In this document: one piece after another, positions 49,801 through 55,450 of the stretch
Layout: every line of letters starts with the position of its first letter
Numbering within the stretch: the stretch's first letter is position 1
Assembly (NCBI GenBank): GCA_026391805.1
Contig: JAPLDJ010000009.1
Coordinates: 124,001-188,000 of the forward strand
Direction of reading: 5' to 3'
DNA: 64,000 bases
Source of the DNA: Bacteroidota bacterium
GTDB lineage: Bacteria; Bacteroidota; Bacteroidia; Bacteroidales; FEN-979
Notes under the pieces: generated by a model
Databases searched by the model: none
What the model was told of the DNA's origin: nothing
Seen by the model: only the letters and a program-made list of their open reading frames with translations
Position numbers and translations under genes: made by a program

Positions 49801-49918
49801 GATGAACGGGATGACCAACAAGGTGATCGACCTTCGCCCGGTACCCAACGGAGTTTATACTGTGATCTTCCATAACAGCCAGAAGCAGGTGGTGAAGAAG
49901 ATCGTTGTAAACAAATAG
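31856..49918 (+). CDS. Gene D: giant T9SS surface protein (6020 aa)
   Basis: Signal peptide MKKIYFLFLTLIFSYSALGQ is followed by a jelly-roll (choice-of-anchor-J-like) domain with FTQNFEGSW at residues 20-195 and a fibronectin III module (about 198-285). Long beta-rich regions follow, then a beta-helix region similar to gene C (about 1544-2025). One YGLNLSYG fibronectin-like module precedes about fifteen PKD-like ITGP modules (about 2130-3440). A glycine-rich domain lies at about 3527-3718. Twelve 92-residue ATPSSQTICSG modules lie at 3995-4178 (2 copies) and 4411-5330 (10 copies), split by a jelly-roll-like domain. More PKD-like modules and the shared T9SS domain (from about 5940, ending KKIVVNK) finish it. 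Predicted surface adhesin or gliding/matrix fibre. The frame is intact for 18 kb. Confidence 0.9.
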   Translation: MKKIYFLFLTLIFSYSALGQTIFTQNFEGSWTIPSSLSPSWSGTTTPADNQWQRCDYTTGWTSSTGAYSPLGANSTSYSARFHTYDAASGTSGDFITPTIDLSAYSAGTVKLNFYHINTTGTDVLNIYSSSDNGATWSSALAPSPIGVSAAWTLKTITLPGNSATTKIKFTATGDYGTTDIGIDEIKVYFPVAANGVPITFTATSVTQTGMTIGWTDNSTNETAFRVYRSTDNITFVKVGSDVTSTTMATIGTTYSQVQSGLVPGTTYYYRITAVADIESAPLTGSWATVAGGNILSTGTGGLWSQTSTWVGGVVPVFTDNVTIVNGATVTIDITTATCWNLTVGQGTSGILIYLAGTASTLTVNGGVTVAAGGSFNAGSGALTTHILYIGGSTNTAPGTGSIINNGIFDMYTTAGVTVTFFGSPDASISGTGATLDFYRVVLNKGATTATATVTPPILDLQRAYTVTGVATTALLYTFTAGVLKISGSFTQSNLVFQPAGYTIPALGGFWLNNSTFTVTGQNGSPTLAGLLRVSAGTYNIGTALGNSMGFSTGSVVNIEGGTINGASRFGVSAAANTITYSQSGGTITVCTVANTSTTLCSFDLGTSVSSTINISNGTIIIQNVATGATVRDYRNQAGTGIAGLTGGTLQIGNASTPAAKSFTIYGVTPNLVINGTFAHTVTWGAPVNYNNCSLNITISATTTLNIGNNIFLFAGTTLTDNGIFIGTGASSRLYFYGAVPLAMQTFTGTGVVTAPLTSFDVDNSFGVNVTSTNNVPVTRIILFTGGVTGSGKLTLGNGAATTGTIQIGNTTTPTNAGVFDAPLTFNLGTGGEVISYLRTGSSRTTGNEVTPTRALTSMTFDDNDVTHTLTIAGGNLSAGTLNLTNGIIISSAANLLTVSGTATTSIVGGSTAAYVNGPLARTLPASLLTGSTYPLPVGKGTYNPLELVNPTTNAGGTVVIKAEAFDANCSGTAGLNMGALNSNRYWGASITSGGANFTNTFIRLNDASVVSSSAIAASATSNGTYDIVGGTSPTIVVGTSVLSAAPAATSMPGFYVIGTKSVSMTYISSTTTQANTNAVAQGTTNAEVMGIQVVTSGNASPLSVTSFTVNANGTTNVSDITNAKIYYTGTSSTFATTTQFGSTVASPTVSNYSITGSQVLAEGTNYFWITYDVPSTATLNNYIDAECTSLTVGFPQTPTLTNPSGNRQILNQSVIGSGVATATWPVYRYYNYSTWECIYLQSELGTVKDITSIAFNKSSGADIVAITPVTVYMKHTSATILTTGKYDLTGYTQVFTGTFQNTATSGWMEMVLNTAFSYNGTDNLQILIVRGYQAYTSSYPYYYSTTAATNRARQGYSDTEQPGITGGTIDLTASTNVPNLRYNFALPVPKSLSGITYNQASTSAVILGSLNKEILRLDFAVAGSTGTLSLNSIVVSSNNTSDADISNVKLFRTSSPVFSTANQLGTSQTFSGGTATFSSLNYDLPGFSTTYIWVAYDISGTATVNNLADARITANSINVAGSTYPVADQSPAGSRTIRGPLNGPYDVGTGKVYPKIIDAIADLALLGVSGPVIFNLTDATYPSETFPIIINAYTGASATNTVTIKPASGVNASISGASASSLIKFNGASYLTIDGSNNGTSSQNLTLTNTTASGTTAVVWIGSNGTGAGTNYITVKNCNLANGFNIGTSYGIFAGASSGLGTAGNDNDNLTLQNNNINTSYYGIWAQATSAAGQMDNLQMIGNSIGSATSANYIGYSGINIAYASGALISQNTIFNIITSVNWTPVGMTIGSGVVSSTISRNNINNVTWSTAGGYGGRGLYVNTGNAASNLTIANNLLYVISGDGFTGFSNSSPVGMYFDGTTGGLNIYHNSVYMSGNLSYTSATLTAAILFYTATITNINLRNNIFQNSMVNSVTSGSKSYVIFSATAPANFTQIDNNDYFDGGSQAVLGFLPLYSDITTLAAWQAATGKDVYSANVNPNFVSTTDLHTAKPRLNNGGVSIPAVTVDYTGATRTNPPDIGAYEYTLAMTGINTLSATAVGQTTATVNGNIDSNGEVAAMSFDYGLNLSYGSSGAGTPSPVRSLSSTAVSSALTLLTPNTLYHYRIKGTSTTSAEVKTGNDLTFTTLPSPTITGPATVCQGSTGNVYTTESGMTNYQWTVSAGGSITLGGGTGDYTVTVTWTGTGAQTVSVNYSNVTGPAPSPTVYNITSNPLPVPALGGPVTRCQGTTGNVYTTDPGMSNYIWTVSAGGSITSGGGTGDISATVTWTSSGSQSISVNYTDGNGCTAASPTVTTVTVNALPVPVINGTSPVCYTESWQTYTTAAGMTNYTWTATGGSIVDGGGTTDNYVSVSWPSTGTYPVTVSYTDINGCTAAAPTTFYVTLNDHPVPTISGPASVCIGSASNVYTTESGMTNYLWTVSAGGSVTLGGGTGDNTVTVTWGSAGPQTVSVNYTDGNGCTAVSPTDYSVFVHPLPNLSITGPTPVCAGSTGNTYNAIIMTKPNYIGPTGTFVWTISSGGVITGGGTTSDNYVTVTWNTAGAETVTLLYTDGNGCTAASPTIYNVTVNTLPVPTISGSTIVCEGSYGYTYTTESGMTNYVWTVSSGGTISAGGTSTDYTADIDWLTPGAESVTVNYTDANGCTASSPAIKNVTVNPRSVPSLSGPGAACAGSTGYVYTTDALQSNYTWFISSGGSIASGGGTGDYTVTVTWNSAGNQSVGINYQNTVGCWAYGSTSLPVIVTPNPVPTITGPSTVCANSAGNVYSTPNIVGHTYAWAISGGTITGGDGTNSITVTWNAAGSGWVQVTETITATGCAVTTAQYNVTIYALPVPTITGSGSICGLAITQYHYVTEANMSNYTWTVSAGGNINVGQSTNDITVSWFTAGAQTVTVTYSNYCNAAAPTSKIVNVYALPVPSIAGPSSVCAGSTVHTYSANVTYSPVSPTFTYYWTVSPGGSITGGGNTYDNYVMVTWNTAGARTVSLSVTDAYGCSSASPAVYPVTVNPLPVPTITGPASICGIPSAGNHYVTESGKSGYTWTVSSGGSITAGSTTNDITVTWSTSGAKTVTVNYADGNGCGAATPTSYAVNVYDLPVPTITGAGTICGIPSSGNHYITEPLMSGYSWTVSAGGSITAGSTTNDITVTWSTTGPKTVTVTYTDGNGCNPAAPTSKTVNVYALPVPSFLGGPTALCGIPNNGNIYTTDPGMSNYSWTVSAGGSIFSGSGTNSITVNWSTTGAKTVTVTYTDTHGCNPAIPTSLTTNVYDLPVPTITGPATAILGSTGNLYTTEAGKTNYLWSVSAGGTPTSGGGTTDNTVTVTWNSAGSQTVSVSYKDGNGCTAASPTIFNVSVSSVPGPAGSITGVTPVCQGQIGVAYSVAPILNATGYFWTLPSGATVATGGNTNSITVDYSMSAVSGNITVYGTNIFGNGTTSPPFAVTVNPTPTVDPVSNQVVCTGTSTAPVTFTGSMPGAIYNWVNNAPAIGLAASGTGNIGAFTASSAGASPLVATVTVTPVSSGMTTQTFSYTGGMQTWTVPAGVTSITIETYGASGSNGTNNPGGANGGPGGKGSKATGTLGGINSNPTGGPGGDGDGNGTNGANSLDGGGGFAGIGQIGGLKGIGCSYASGLPGSNGITLSGGAGGAGSLCCTGTAPPGGGGGGGYFGGGGGGGGSAGTVGCTGSGTGGGGGGAGGTSYLAGVTGGALSTGIQTGDGLIKISYGSPGSCTGTPVSFTITANPNATISLTSAPGTNIQSLCINTPITNITYSIGGGGTGAGVVGLPTGVNGVYAAGVFTISGTPTVSGTFNYTVTTTGTCVQATATGTITVNILPVPTITGPTMSCTGLASTYTTEGGMSGYLWTVSAGGSILSGQGTSFISVLWSTAGAQTVSVNYATGFGCFASSPTVLNVTVNPRPAPTISGPTPVCINSSGNTYTTEAGKIYYVWSYSPGGTVTGGGTVNDNFVTVTWNFAGAQVVQVNYENAFGCSAFFPTIYPVVVNPLPIATATPSSQTICSGSSITSIVLSSSVGGTTYTWTRDNSATVTGIAASGSGNISGSLTNTTFNPITVTFTITPTANGCAGPTTTATVLVNPTPNAIATPSSQTICSGSAITSIVLTSSTTGTTYAWTRDNTATVTGIAASGSGNISGSLTNTTTSPVTVTFTITPTANGCPGTPTTATVMVNPIPDVNPVSNQVVCNGTATAPVTFSGSIPGTTFNWTNSTPSIGLAASGAGNIASFTATNGGTSPVVANVTVTPSITTPLTFTYNGSLVAGDATLSNRLNRNGIVPTCASPKLYPGPFGSGLYYYDTYTFTNTTGSSQCISVTYIAPSGGDVFVSAYNGSFNPANLSTNYLTDGGNSSLGLPVTFSFNVANGATIVLVANVADVPICPAYTITVTGLAVTCTGSPISFNYTVNPSPNAVATPSSQTICSGSAITTIALSGSVAGTTYNWTRDNTVSVTGIAASGSGNISGSLTNTTFAPITVTFTITPTANGCSGTPVTATVLVNPTPNAIATPSSQTICSGSAITTIALTSSTAGTTYTWTRDNTATVTGIAASGSGNISGTLTNTTTAPVTVTFTITPTANGCTGPTTTATVLVNPTPNALATPSSQTICSGATITTIVLTSSTTGTTYTWTRNNTATVTGIAASGSGNISGSLTNTTFAPITVTFTITPTANGCAGPTTTATVLVNPTPNAIATPSSQTICSASAITTIVLTSSTTGTTYTWTRDNTVTVTGIAASGSGNISGSLTNTTFAPITVTFTITPTANGCPGPTTTAMVLVNPTPNAIATPSSQTICSGTAITTIALTSSTVGTTFTWTRDNTVSVTGIAASGSGNISGNLTNTTFAPITVTFTITPTASGCVGPTTTATVLVNPTPNATATPSSQTICSGSAITTIALSGSVTGTTYTWTRDNTVSVTGIAASGSGNISGSLTNTTFAPITVTFTITPAANGCNGPTTTATVLVNPTPNAIATPSSQTICSGSAITTIVLTSSTAGTTYTWTRNNTVAVTGIAASGSGNISGNLTNTTTAPVTVTFTITPTANGCTGPTTTATVLVNPTPNAVAAPSSQTICSGSAITTIVLSGSVAGTTYTWTRDNTVTVTGIAASGSGNISGNLTNTTFAPITVTFTITPTANGCPGPTTTATVLVNPTPNAIASPSSQTICSGTAITTIALTSSTAGTTYTWTRDNTATVTGIAASGSGNISGSLTNTTFAPVTVTFTITPTANGCVGPTTTATVLVNPTPNAVATPSSQTICSGATITTIALTGSVAGTTFNWTRDNNATVTGIAASGSGNISGILTNTTLAPILVTFTITPVAYGCNGPTITATVLVNPSIGIPVFVLGPTSTRCQGIATVTYTATSVNSTGISYTLDAASLAAGNTINGATGAVTYTAGWVGVSMITAIANGCNGPSSSYHLSTTNPRPMPTITGPASVCVGTAGNVYTTQAGMTGYTWTISAGGLITGGNGTSSITVTWNTAGAQTISVNYSNGFSCPALVPFIYNVIVNPLPVPTITGPATACMGSTGNVYTTQAGMSGYTWTVSAGGIIAGGTGTNAVTVTWNTAGAQTISVTYTNGNGCTAAAPTVYNVTVSAAPVPTITGTTNLCVNSGYYNYTTESGMTNYVWNVSAGGIINFGSGTNQIQISWIGSGAQTVSVIYTSATGCPAVIPAVLNVTVNPLPGSAGSITGTAVVCGGTNGVAYSTPVISGAVTYIWTLPVGATIATGSGTNSITVNYAANASSGNITVAGNNMCGNGTASPPFLVTVTTLPDPAGTITGPALVCQGDMGKVYTVPAITGATGYVWSFPAGAAIVGGNNTNSVTVDFAPTASSGIIVVAGTNSCGSGTVSPNFNLTVNPLPPTPVVTNTGYIVSSSAATGNQWYYSTTIGGTGAPISGATGQTYDATLTGTGYYWVVVTVNGCSAVSNRILVITTGIETLSSSVINLFPVPNDGRFTVTFSGTSTEIFTISIFNNLGVKIFEELNLEMNGMTNKVIDLRPVPNGVYTVIFHNSQKQVVKKIVVNK
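42435..43012 (+). other. Glycine-rich domain within gene D
   Basis: The segment starts TWTVPAGVTSITIETYGASG and has runs such as GGGGGGGYFGGGGGGGG and ends GTSYLAG...GLIKISYG. The order resembles the glycine-rich fold of ALK/LTK receptors and their bacterial relatives. At DNA level it is a GGC/GGT-rich island within an otherwise AC-rich gene. Confidence 0.7.
43838..44389 (+). repeat. Two tandem 276-bp modules in gene D
   Basis: Two copies of a 92-codon PKD-like unit (NPxPxAxATPSSQTICSGS ... TATVxV), each exactly 276 bp. They are separated from the larger array of the same unit by two other domains. Confidence 0.9.
45086..47845 (+). repeat. Ten tandem 276-bp modules in gene D
   Basis: 2760 bp is exactly ten copies with no insertion or deletion. 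Each reads NPTPNAxATPSSQTICSG ... YTWTRDNTxxVTGIAASG ... GPTTTATVLV with only scattered substitutions. Two alternating subtypes are visible: TSST-G versus SGSV-G after the first strand, and TTFAPI versus TTTAPV in the middle. This suggests recombination between copies. Confidence 0.93.
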
Positions 49919-49979
49919 CGAAAAGCGAAAAGCGAAGTAGCGAAATTATTTTGCCCCTCGCTACTTCGCCTCTTCGCCA
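49918..49979. repeat. Inverted GCGAA-type arrays after gene D
   Basis: Heptamers GCGAAAA, GCGAAAA and GCGAAGT begin on the last base of the stop. A perfect 12-bp inverted repeat (49932-49943 with 49958-49969) lies within them, so the RNA can form a long stem before the terminator. Confidence 0.88.
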
Positions 49980-49986
49980 TTTAAAA

Positions 49987-50016
49987 AAGCTTCGCCATTC
50001 CGGCGGGGCTTTTTTG
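49987..50016 (+). terminator. Terminator of gene D
   Basis: AAGCTTCGCC (49987-49996) and GGCGGGGCTT (50002-50011) form a stem with two G-T wobbles, followed by T's. Confidence 0.82.
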
Positions 50017-50064
50017 TTAATATTTTCTTAAACATAAATAGACCCGGGTCTCCGAATTTCTTAC

Positions 50065-50072
50065 TACTTTTG
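50065..50072 (+). promoter_or_regulatory. Putative -7 element upstream of gene E
   Basis: TACTTTTG fits TAnnTTTG. No TTG is seen at the normal distance upstream. The leader to the ATG at 50234 would be about 160 bases, like those of genes A to D. Confidence 0.4.
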
Positions 50073-50233
50073 TTATTAGGAAGAATAAGCCCCGGAGGAA
50101 AGTTCATCATCATCCACTGCTGCCTGAATCAAGCATACCAGAAATGCATGTTATCATTCAGCTTTCTCACCGGCGGGAATGGGTTGCAAGGTTTTTGCTT
50201 TCAGAAAAAAACAAAAAAGAAAATATAACTGCT

Positions 50234-53200
50234 ATGAAAAGATTTACACTTCTGACGATTTTTATCGGAATTTTTATTTCACTGGGATTTTATAACACCA
50301 GCAAAGGACAATTACTGCTGGATGAGAATTTTTCCTATACTGCCGGCGACCTGCTTACGGCCCATGGCTGGTATGCACATTCCGGTGGCGGGACCCAGGC
50401 CATCACCGTCAACACAACCGGACTTACCTTCCCGGGCTACATTGACTCAGGGATTGGCAACGCGGCGCTGGTCGACAACAACGGTGAAGATGATAATTAC
50501 GGCTTCACAGCGGTATCTTCCGGTGTGGTCTATACAGCCTTCATGGTAAATGTGACAGGTGTTGCTGCCGGATATTTCTTTCACCTGATGCCAACCCAGA
50601 CCTCAACGACCTTCCGTGGAAAAGTTTTCATGGATGCAACCAACCATTTCGGAGTGAGTGTGGGAAGCAATACCGGTACGATGGCTACGACAACGTTTTC
50701 AACCGGTACAACGTATCTCATGGTTCTGAAATATGAGATTGTCGCAGGAACCACCAATGACATCGTAAGTCTTTTCATTTTCGACACTTCGATTCCTCCA
50801 ACAGAACCGGGGACACCGACGATCGGACCGTTGACCGACGCCACCCAGGCCGACATCAGTCCTGCCAATGTTGCACTGCGCCAGTTTAATGCCTCGCAAA
50901 ACATATTGGTTGATGGTATCCGCATTGGCATGTCATGGGCAGACCTGTTTCCTGCATCCGCTCCAACTGTTCAGGCCAGTAACATCAACTTCACCGGAAT
51001 CTCAACAACCGGCATGACGGTAAACTGGACCAATGGCGACGGCGCAAAGCGGATTGTAAAAATGAACACGACCAATAGCTTTACCAACCCGGTCGACGGC
51101 ACAGATCCTTCTGCAAATGCCGTTTATGGCGGATCAGGCGAACAGGTGGTCTATAATAACAACGGAAATTCTATTGCAATAACAGGACTTACCCCCAGTA
51201 CCACATACTGGTACAGGGTTTATGAATACAACGGCACAGGCACCAGCACAAAATACCTAACCACCACGGCTACCAACAACCCGAACAGCCAAGCGACAAA
51301 CTCAGCTGCTGTTGCACCGACCATCACTACTCCTACAGTTACAACCATTACAAATACAACGGCAGTTCTTGGCGGGACGATTACATCAAACGGCGGATCA
51401 GCCATCACGGAACGCGGTACCGTTTGGAAAACCTCAGCAGGAGTAACGATCACCGACAACAAACTGGCTGAAGGCGGAACTACTGTTGCTCCATTCTCCC
51501 ATACCCGGTCTGCATTACCTGCAAAGACTCACATTTATTATAAGGCTTATGCCACAAATATCATTGGAACCAGTCTAACTGGTGAAGACTCTTTTTTCAC
51601 CCTTGCCAATGAACCAACTTCACATGTAACCGGGTTCACGGCAATACCGGGAGGAACAACGAGCATCATCCTGAACTGGACCACTCCCTCAACCGGCGCC
51701 GACGGATACCTCATTCTCCAGAAGAACGGAGCAACACCTCCGACCGGCACACCTGTTGACGCGAACGGATATATTGTCGGAAATGTGATCGGGGACGGAA
51801 CCGTTGTTGCCCTCGTCGCACCGGGGACCACGCTCACTACCACCATCACCGGCTTATCGCCTGCCACACAGTATTCCTATACACTGGTTCCCTATGCCTG
51901 GGATGGTGTAAACAGCCCGACCTACAATTATTACACGGCACCTGTGATCCCGAGTGCAAGCGCAACGACCACCGGGACGACACCTGTCATCTACACATGG
52001 CAGGGCGCCAATAACGGTTTATGGACTACCATGACCAACTGGAATCCCACCCGGTTTGTGGTTGCATCAAATGATATTCTGCAGTTCAACGACGGGACAA
52101 CCAAAAATATAACGGCCGTTCCCACTGAAACGATAGGTCAGATGATCATGTCCAACAATACCGTCATCAACCTGCAAAGCAGTGCTGCAAGTGTATTGAC
52201 GATCAGCGGTCTTGCAGGAACCGACTTTATCATCCCGGCAGGATGCGCAATGAACATGAATACCACCAATGCAATAACAATTGCAGTTGCAACATCAGCC
52301 ACCGCCAGCATCAGCGGCAGCATGACATTCTCCTCCACTGTCAATACAGCACACCGCCTGACAGGTGCTGATGCGGGTTCGATCGTTTTCAACAGCGGCT
52401 CCGTTTTCACGGCAGGAACCTTTTTCCTCGGAAATGCATTCGGTACAGGTACTGCAAACTCAGTCACATTCTCCAGTGGATCGACTTATGTTCACCAGGC
52501 TGGCAGCAACCCGTTCGTCAACAATCCGCCAACCAACATCGTTACTTTCCAGACAGGCAGCCTTTATAAGCTTATCAGCAACTCCACCCCGTCCTTTTCA
52601 GGCAAGACCTATGCTAACTTCGAAATGGACGCAACCGGTCAAACGGTGACAGTGACAGGCGCAGCCGCCGTTACTTTGGATAACCTGACCATCACCAACG
52701 GAACCTTCAATTTCAACATGACGGCTACACCCGGCCATTCCATCAAGGGGAACATCGCTGTTGCAGCCGGCGGCATATTGAATTTTTCGCCGGCATCTTC
52801 AGGAACTGTTGCCCTCAATGGTACAGCCCTCCAGTCGATTTCAGGCCCGGGACCCATTACGACGGGTGCTAATTCCATTCTTGAGATCAACAATTCCAAT
52901 GGAATTACACTAAACAACTTGCTTACTGTCAACGGTTCATTGAAGCTTACAAACGGTCTGTTCACCCTTGGTTCAGCCAACCTTTTCCTCGGGACGACCG
53001 GCACCACTTCCGGTACGCCTTCGGCTACCAGCATGATCGTAGCAACCGGAACGGGACTCTTGCAGAAGAGCTTTGCCTCAGGATTCACAGGGAGTTTCCT
53101 CTTCCCGGTGGGAGATAACATCTTATCGGCGGAATATTCACCGCTAACGCTGAATTTCATCAGCGGAACCTTCGCTGCAGGAAATTATGCAGCGGTCAAT

Positions 53201-55306
53201 CTTGTCAATGCAAAATATCCCACCGACCCGAATTTCGTAAGTTACCTTAAACGCTACTGGAATATCTCCTCAAGCGGCATTACCGCGTTCAATTACGGAG
53301 CAACATTCCAGTATACAGTTGCAGACGTAACCGGTACCGAAAGCCAGATTTCGACAGTCCAGGTAATCCCGACACCATACATCACTTATGACCTGGCAAA
53401 CAGTGCGCTACACCAGCTCACCGCAAGTGGACTTACTTCTTTCGGAACCTTTACGGGATCACAAATGAAACCGACAGTTGTTACCACTGCAGCGACTGCG
53501 GTTGGTGCAAACACCGCCACCCTCAACGGTACCATTAAAGCCAATAACCTCAGCACAGCCACTGGTTTCGAATATGGATTGACCACTACCTACGGCAACA
53601 ATGTCTCGGCCTTGCCCGCTACGGTAACCGGCAACACTGTCACGAGCGTGTCACTTGCAATTTCAGGACTCACAATGAACACAACCTATCATTTCAGGGT
53701 GGTTGGCACAAGTGTTCCGGGAACCTCAACCGGTGCAGACATGGTATTCACCACAACCTGTCCGATCCCCTCTGCTGCAGGAACAATTACCGGCCCGACC
53801 AGTGTCTGCTGTCCGGGAACCGGGTATGTCTATACCGTTCCTGTAATTGCAAACGCGATCAACTATAACTGGACCTTGCCGGCCGGTGCAATTCTTACAT
53901 CGGGGGCCAATACCAATTCAATCACTGTCAGCTTCCCTGCCGGTTCTGTATCAGGTAACGTTTCTGTATTCGGTTCAAGCATATGCGGAAACGGCACGGT
54001 ATCGCCAAACCTGGCCGTTACGGTCAACCTGCTGCCGGTTCCTACCATTACAGGCTCCGCCAGTGTTTGCATCAATTCCGGATACTACACTTATACCACG
54101 GAAGCAAACATGAGTAGTTATACCTGGGCGATTTCATCAGGCGGACTCATTAATTTCGGATCAGGAACGAACCAGATCACTGTTTCCTGGATCACGGCAG
54201 GCGCCCAGACTGTAAGTGTAACCTATCACTCTGCGGCAGGCTGTGCTGCAGCAGCACCGACTGTAAAGAACGTCACCGTTAATCCGCTTCCCGGACCGGC
54301 CGGAACCATCACGGGGATTCCCAGCGTTTGTGCAGGTCAGAGCGGTGTTCATTATTCAACCACAGTAATTGCCAATACGACAACCTATGTCTGGACACTA
54401 CCTGCAGGAGCAACAATCTCCTCAGGTTCAGGGACCAGCTCCATTACCGTCAATTTTGGCACGACTGCCGTTTCAGGGAATATTACCGTCCAGGGAAATA
54501 ATGCCTGCGGCAATGGAACGGTATCACCGCCTTATGCTGTCATCGTTATTCCGTTGCCGGTTACACCGGGAAGCATCATGGGGACCAGCACCGTTTGTGA
54601 GGGGGATGCGGCCATATCCTACCATATCCTGCCGATTACCAATGCCACGGGCTATGTCTGGTCTGTACCTCCGGGAGCCGTCATTGTTGAAGGGATAAAC
54701 ACCCGGTCGATCAAGGTCAATTTCCCGACCGGATCTACTTCAGGCAATGTCAATGTTTACGGTACCGATTTCTGCGGAGACGGACCTTTATCACCGGATT
54801 TTCCGGTGACTGTCAACCCCCAGCCGCCTGCCCCGGTAATCTCGGCTTCAGGGAATACCCTGACAAGCAGCACCCCGGCCGGTAACCAATGGTATTTCAA
54901 TGGCAATCCGATCCCGGGAGCAGTTTACCAGACTTACGTCGCCACACAGTCGGGCAACTACACCTGCAACGTGTCCCTGCTCGGATGCACCGGCCCGTTC
55001 TCAAATACGCTGAACGTCGTCATCACAGGAATCGCGGACAAAAACAATCCAACCAGCATCACTGTTTTCCCAAACCCGAACGAAGGACAATTCACCCTGT
55101 CGATCATCGGCACTCCTGAAGAAAAAGAATATGACGTCACGGTCATGAACAACCTTGGCGTGACCATATTCCAGGAAAAAGGAATGAAGGTGAAAGACCA
55201 GTTCCGCAGGGAGATCGACCTCCGCCCCGCACCGAACGGGATTTATACTGTGATTGTCAGGAACGATAATACGTCGGTGGTGAGGAAGATTGTTATTAAC
55301 AAATAG
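50234..55306 (+). CDS. Gene E: T9SS modular surface protein
   Basis: I start at the ATG at 50234 because it opens a clean signal peptide (MKRFTLLTIFIGIFISLGFYN); the frame is open 90 bases further upstream, but that stretch is basic and polar with no signal-peptide core. About 1690 residues. A lectin-like (LamG-type) domain (about residues 28-235, LLLDENFSYTAGDLL) is followed by fibronectin III modules, a long repetitive beta-rich region with TVNGSLKLTNGLF and LLQKSFASGFTGSFLFPVG, one YGLTTTYG fibronectin-like module, five or so PKD-like modules and the T9SS domain (ITVFPNPNEGQF ... VRKIVINK). The sorting domain is more diverged than those of A to D. Surface binding role inferred. Confidence 0.87.
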   Translation: MKRFTLLTIFIGIFISLGFYNTSKGQLLLDENFSYTAGDLLTAHGWYAHSGGGTQAITVNTTGLTFPGYIDSGIGNAALVDNNGEDDNYGFTAVSSGVVYTAFMVNVTGVAAGYFFHLMPTQTSTTFRGKVFMDATNHFGVSVGSNTGTMATTTFSTGTTYLMVLKYEIVAGTTNDIVSLFIFDTSIPPTEPGTPTIGPLTDATQADISPANVALRQFNASQNILVDGIRIGMSWADLFPASAPTVQASNINFTGISTTGMTVNWTNGDGAKRIVKMNTTNSFTNPVDGTDPSANAVYGGSGEQVVYNNNGNSIAITGLTPSTTYWYRVYEYNGTGTSTKYLTTTATNNPNSQATNSAAVAPTITTPTVTTITNTTAVLGGTITSNGGSAITERGTVWKTSAGVTITDNKLAEGGTTVAPFSHTRSALPAKTHIYYKAYATNIIGTSLTGEDSFFTLANEPTSHVTGFTAIPGGTTSIILNWTTPSTGADGYLILQKNGATPPTGTPVDANGYIVGNVIGDGTVVALVAPGTTLTTTITGLSPATQYSYTLVPYAWDGVNSPTYNYYTAPVIPSASATTTGTTPVIYTWQGANNGLWTTMTNWNPTRFVVASNDILQFNDGTTKNITAVPTETIGQMIMSNNTVINLQSSAASVLTISGLAGTDFIIPAGCAMNMNTTNAITIAVATSATASISGSMTFSSTVNTAHRLTGADAGSIVFNSGSVFTAGTFFLGNAFGTGTANSVTFSSGSTYVHQAGSNPFVNNPPTNIVTFQTGSLYKLISNSTPSFSGKTYANFEMDATGQTVTVTGAAAVTLDNLTITNGTFNFNMTATPGHSIKGNIAVAAGGILNFSPASSGTVALNGTALQSISGPGPITTGANSILEINNSNGITLNNLLTVNGSLKLTNGLFTLGSANLFLGTTGTTSGTPSATSMIVATGTGLLQKSFASGFTGSFLFPVGDNILSAEYSPLTLNFISGTFAAGNYAAVNLVNAKYPTDPNFVSYLKRYWNISSSGITAFNYGATFQYTVADVTGTESQISTVQVIPTPYITYDLANSALHQLTASGLTSFGTFTGSQMKPTVVTTAATAVGANTATLNGTIKANNLSTATGFEYGLTTTYGNNVSALPATVTGNTVTSVSLAISGLTMNTTYHFRVVGTSVPGTSTGADMVFTTTCPIPSAAGTITGPTSVCCPGTGYVYTVPVIANAINYNWTLPAGAILTSGANTNSITVSFPAGSVSGNVSVFGSSICGNGTVSPNLAVTVNLLPVPTITGSASVCINSGYYTYTTEANMSSYTWAISSGGLINFGSGTNQITVSWITAGAQTVSVTYHSAAGCAAAAPTVKNVTVNPLPGPAGTITGIPSVCAGQSGVHYSTTVIANTTTYVWTLPAGATISSGSGTSSITVNFGTTAVSGNITVQGNNACGNGTVSPPYAVIVIPLPVTPGSIMGTSTVCEGDAAISYHILPITNATGYVWSVPPGAVIVEGINTRSIKVNFPTGSTSGNVNVYGTDFCGDGPLSPDFPVTVNPQPPAPVISASGNTLTSSTPAGNQWYFNGNPIPGAVYQTYVATQSGNYTCNVSLLGCTGPFSNTLNVVITGIADKNNPTSITVFPNPNEGQFTLSIIGTPEEKEYDVTVMNNLGVTIFQEKGMKVKDQFRREIDLRPAPNGIYTVIVRNDNTSVVRKIVINK

Positions 55307-55363
55307 CGAATTGGCGAACTGGAGAATTGGCGAATAATTTTTAACTCACCAGTTCACCAGTTT
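55305..55363. repeat. Inverted octamer arrays after gene E
   Basis: GCGAATTG, GCGAACTG, GAGAATTG and GCGAATAA begin at the TAG stop. The reverse-complement family (AACTCACCAGTTCACCAG) follows after AATTTTT. Confidence 0.8.
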
Positions 55364-55385
55364 GTTCAGACAAACCAGAAAACAT

Positions 55386-55413
55386 TAGCCCTCCTTTGAC
55401 GGTGGGCTTTTTT
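55386..55413 (+). terminator. Terminator of gene E
   Basis: AGCCCTCC and GGTGGGCT form an 8-bp stem with one mismatch around TTTGAC, followed by a run of T. Confidence 0.78.
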
Positions 55414-55450
55414 TATCTTTATTGATGACTTATTAATCTTCTGATCTGCG

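Noticed and set aside
50144-50233. N-terminal extension of gene E by 30 residues
   Set aside because: The ATG at 50234 opens a clear signal peptide; the extension is polar and unlike the other array members.
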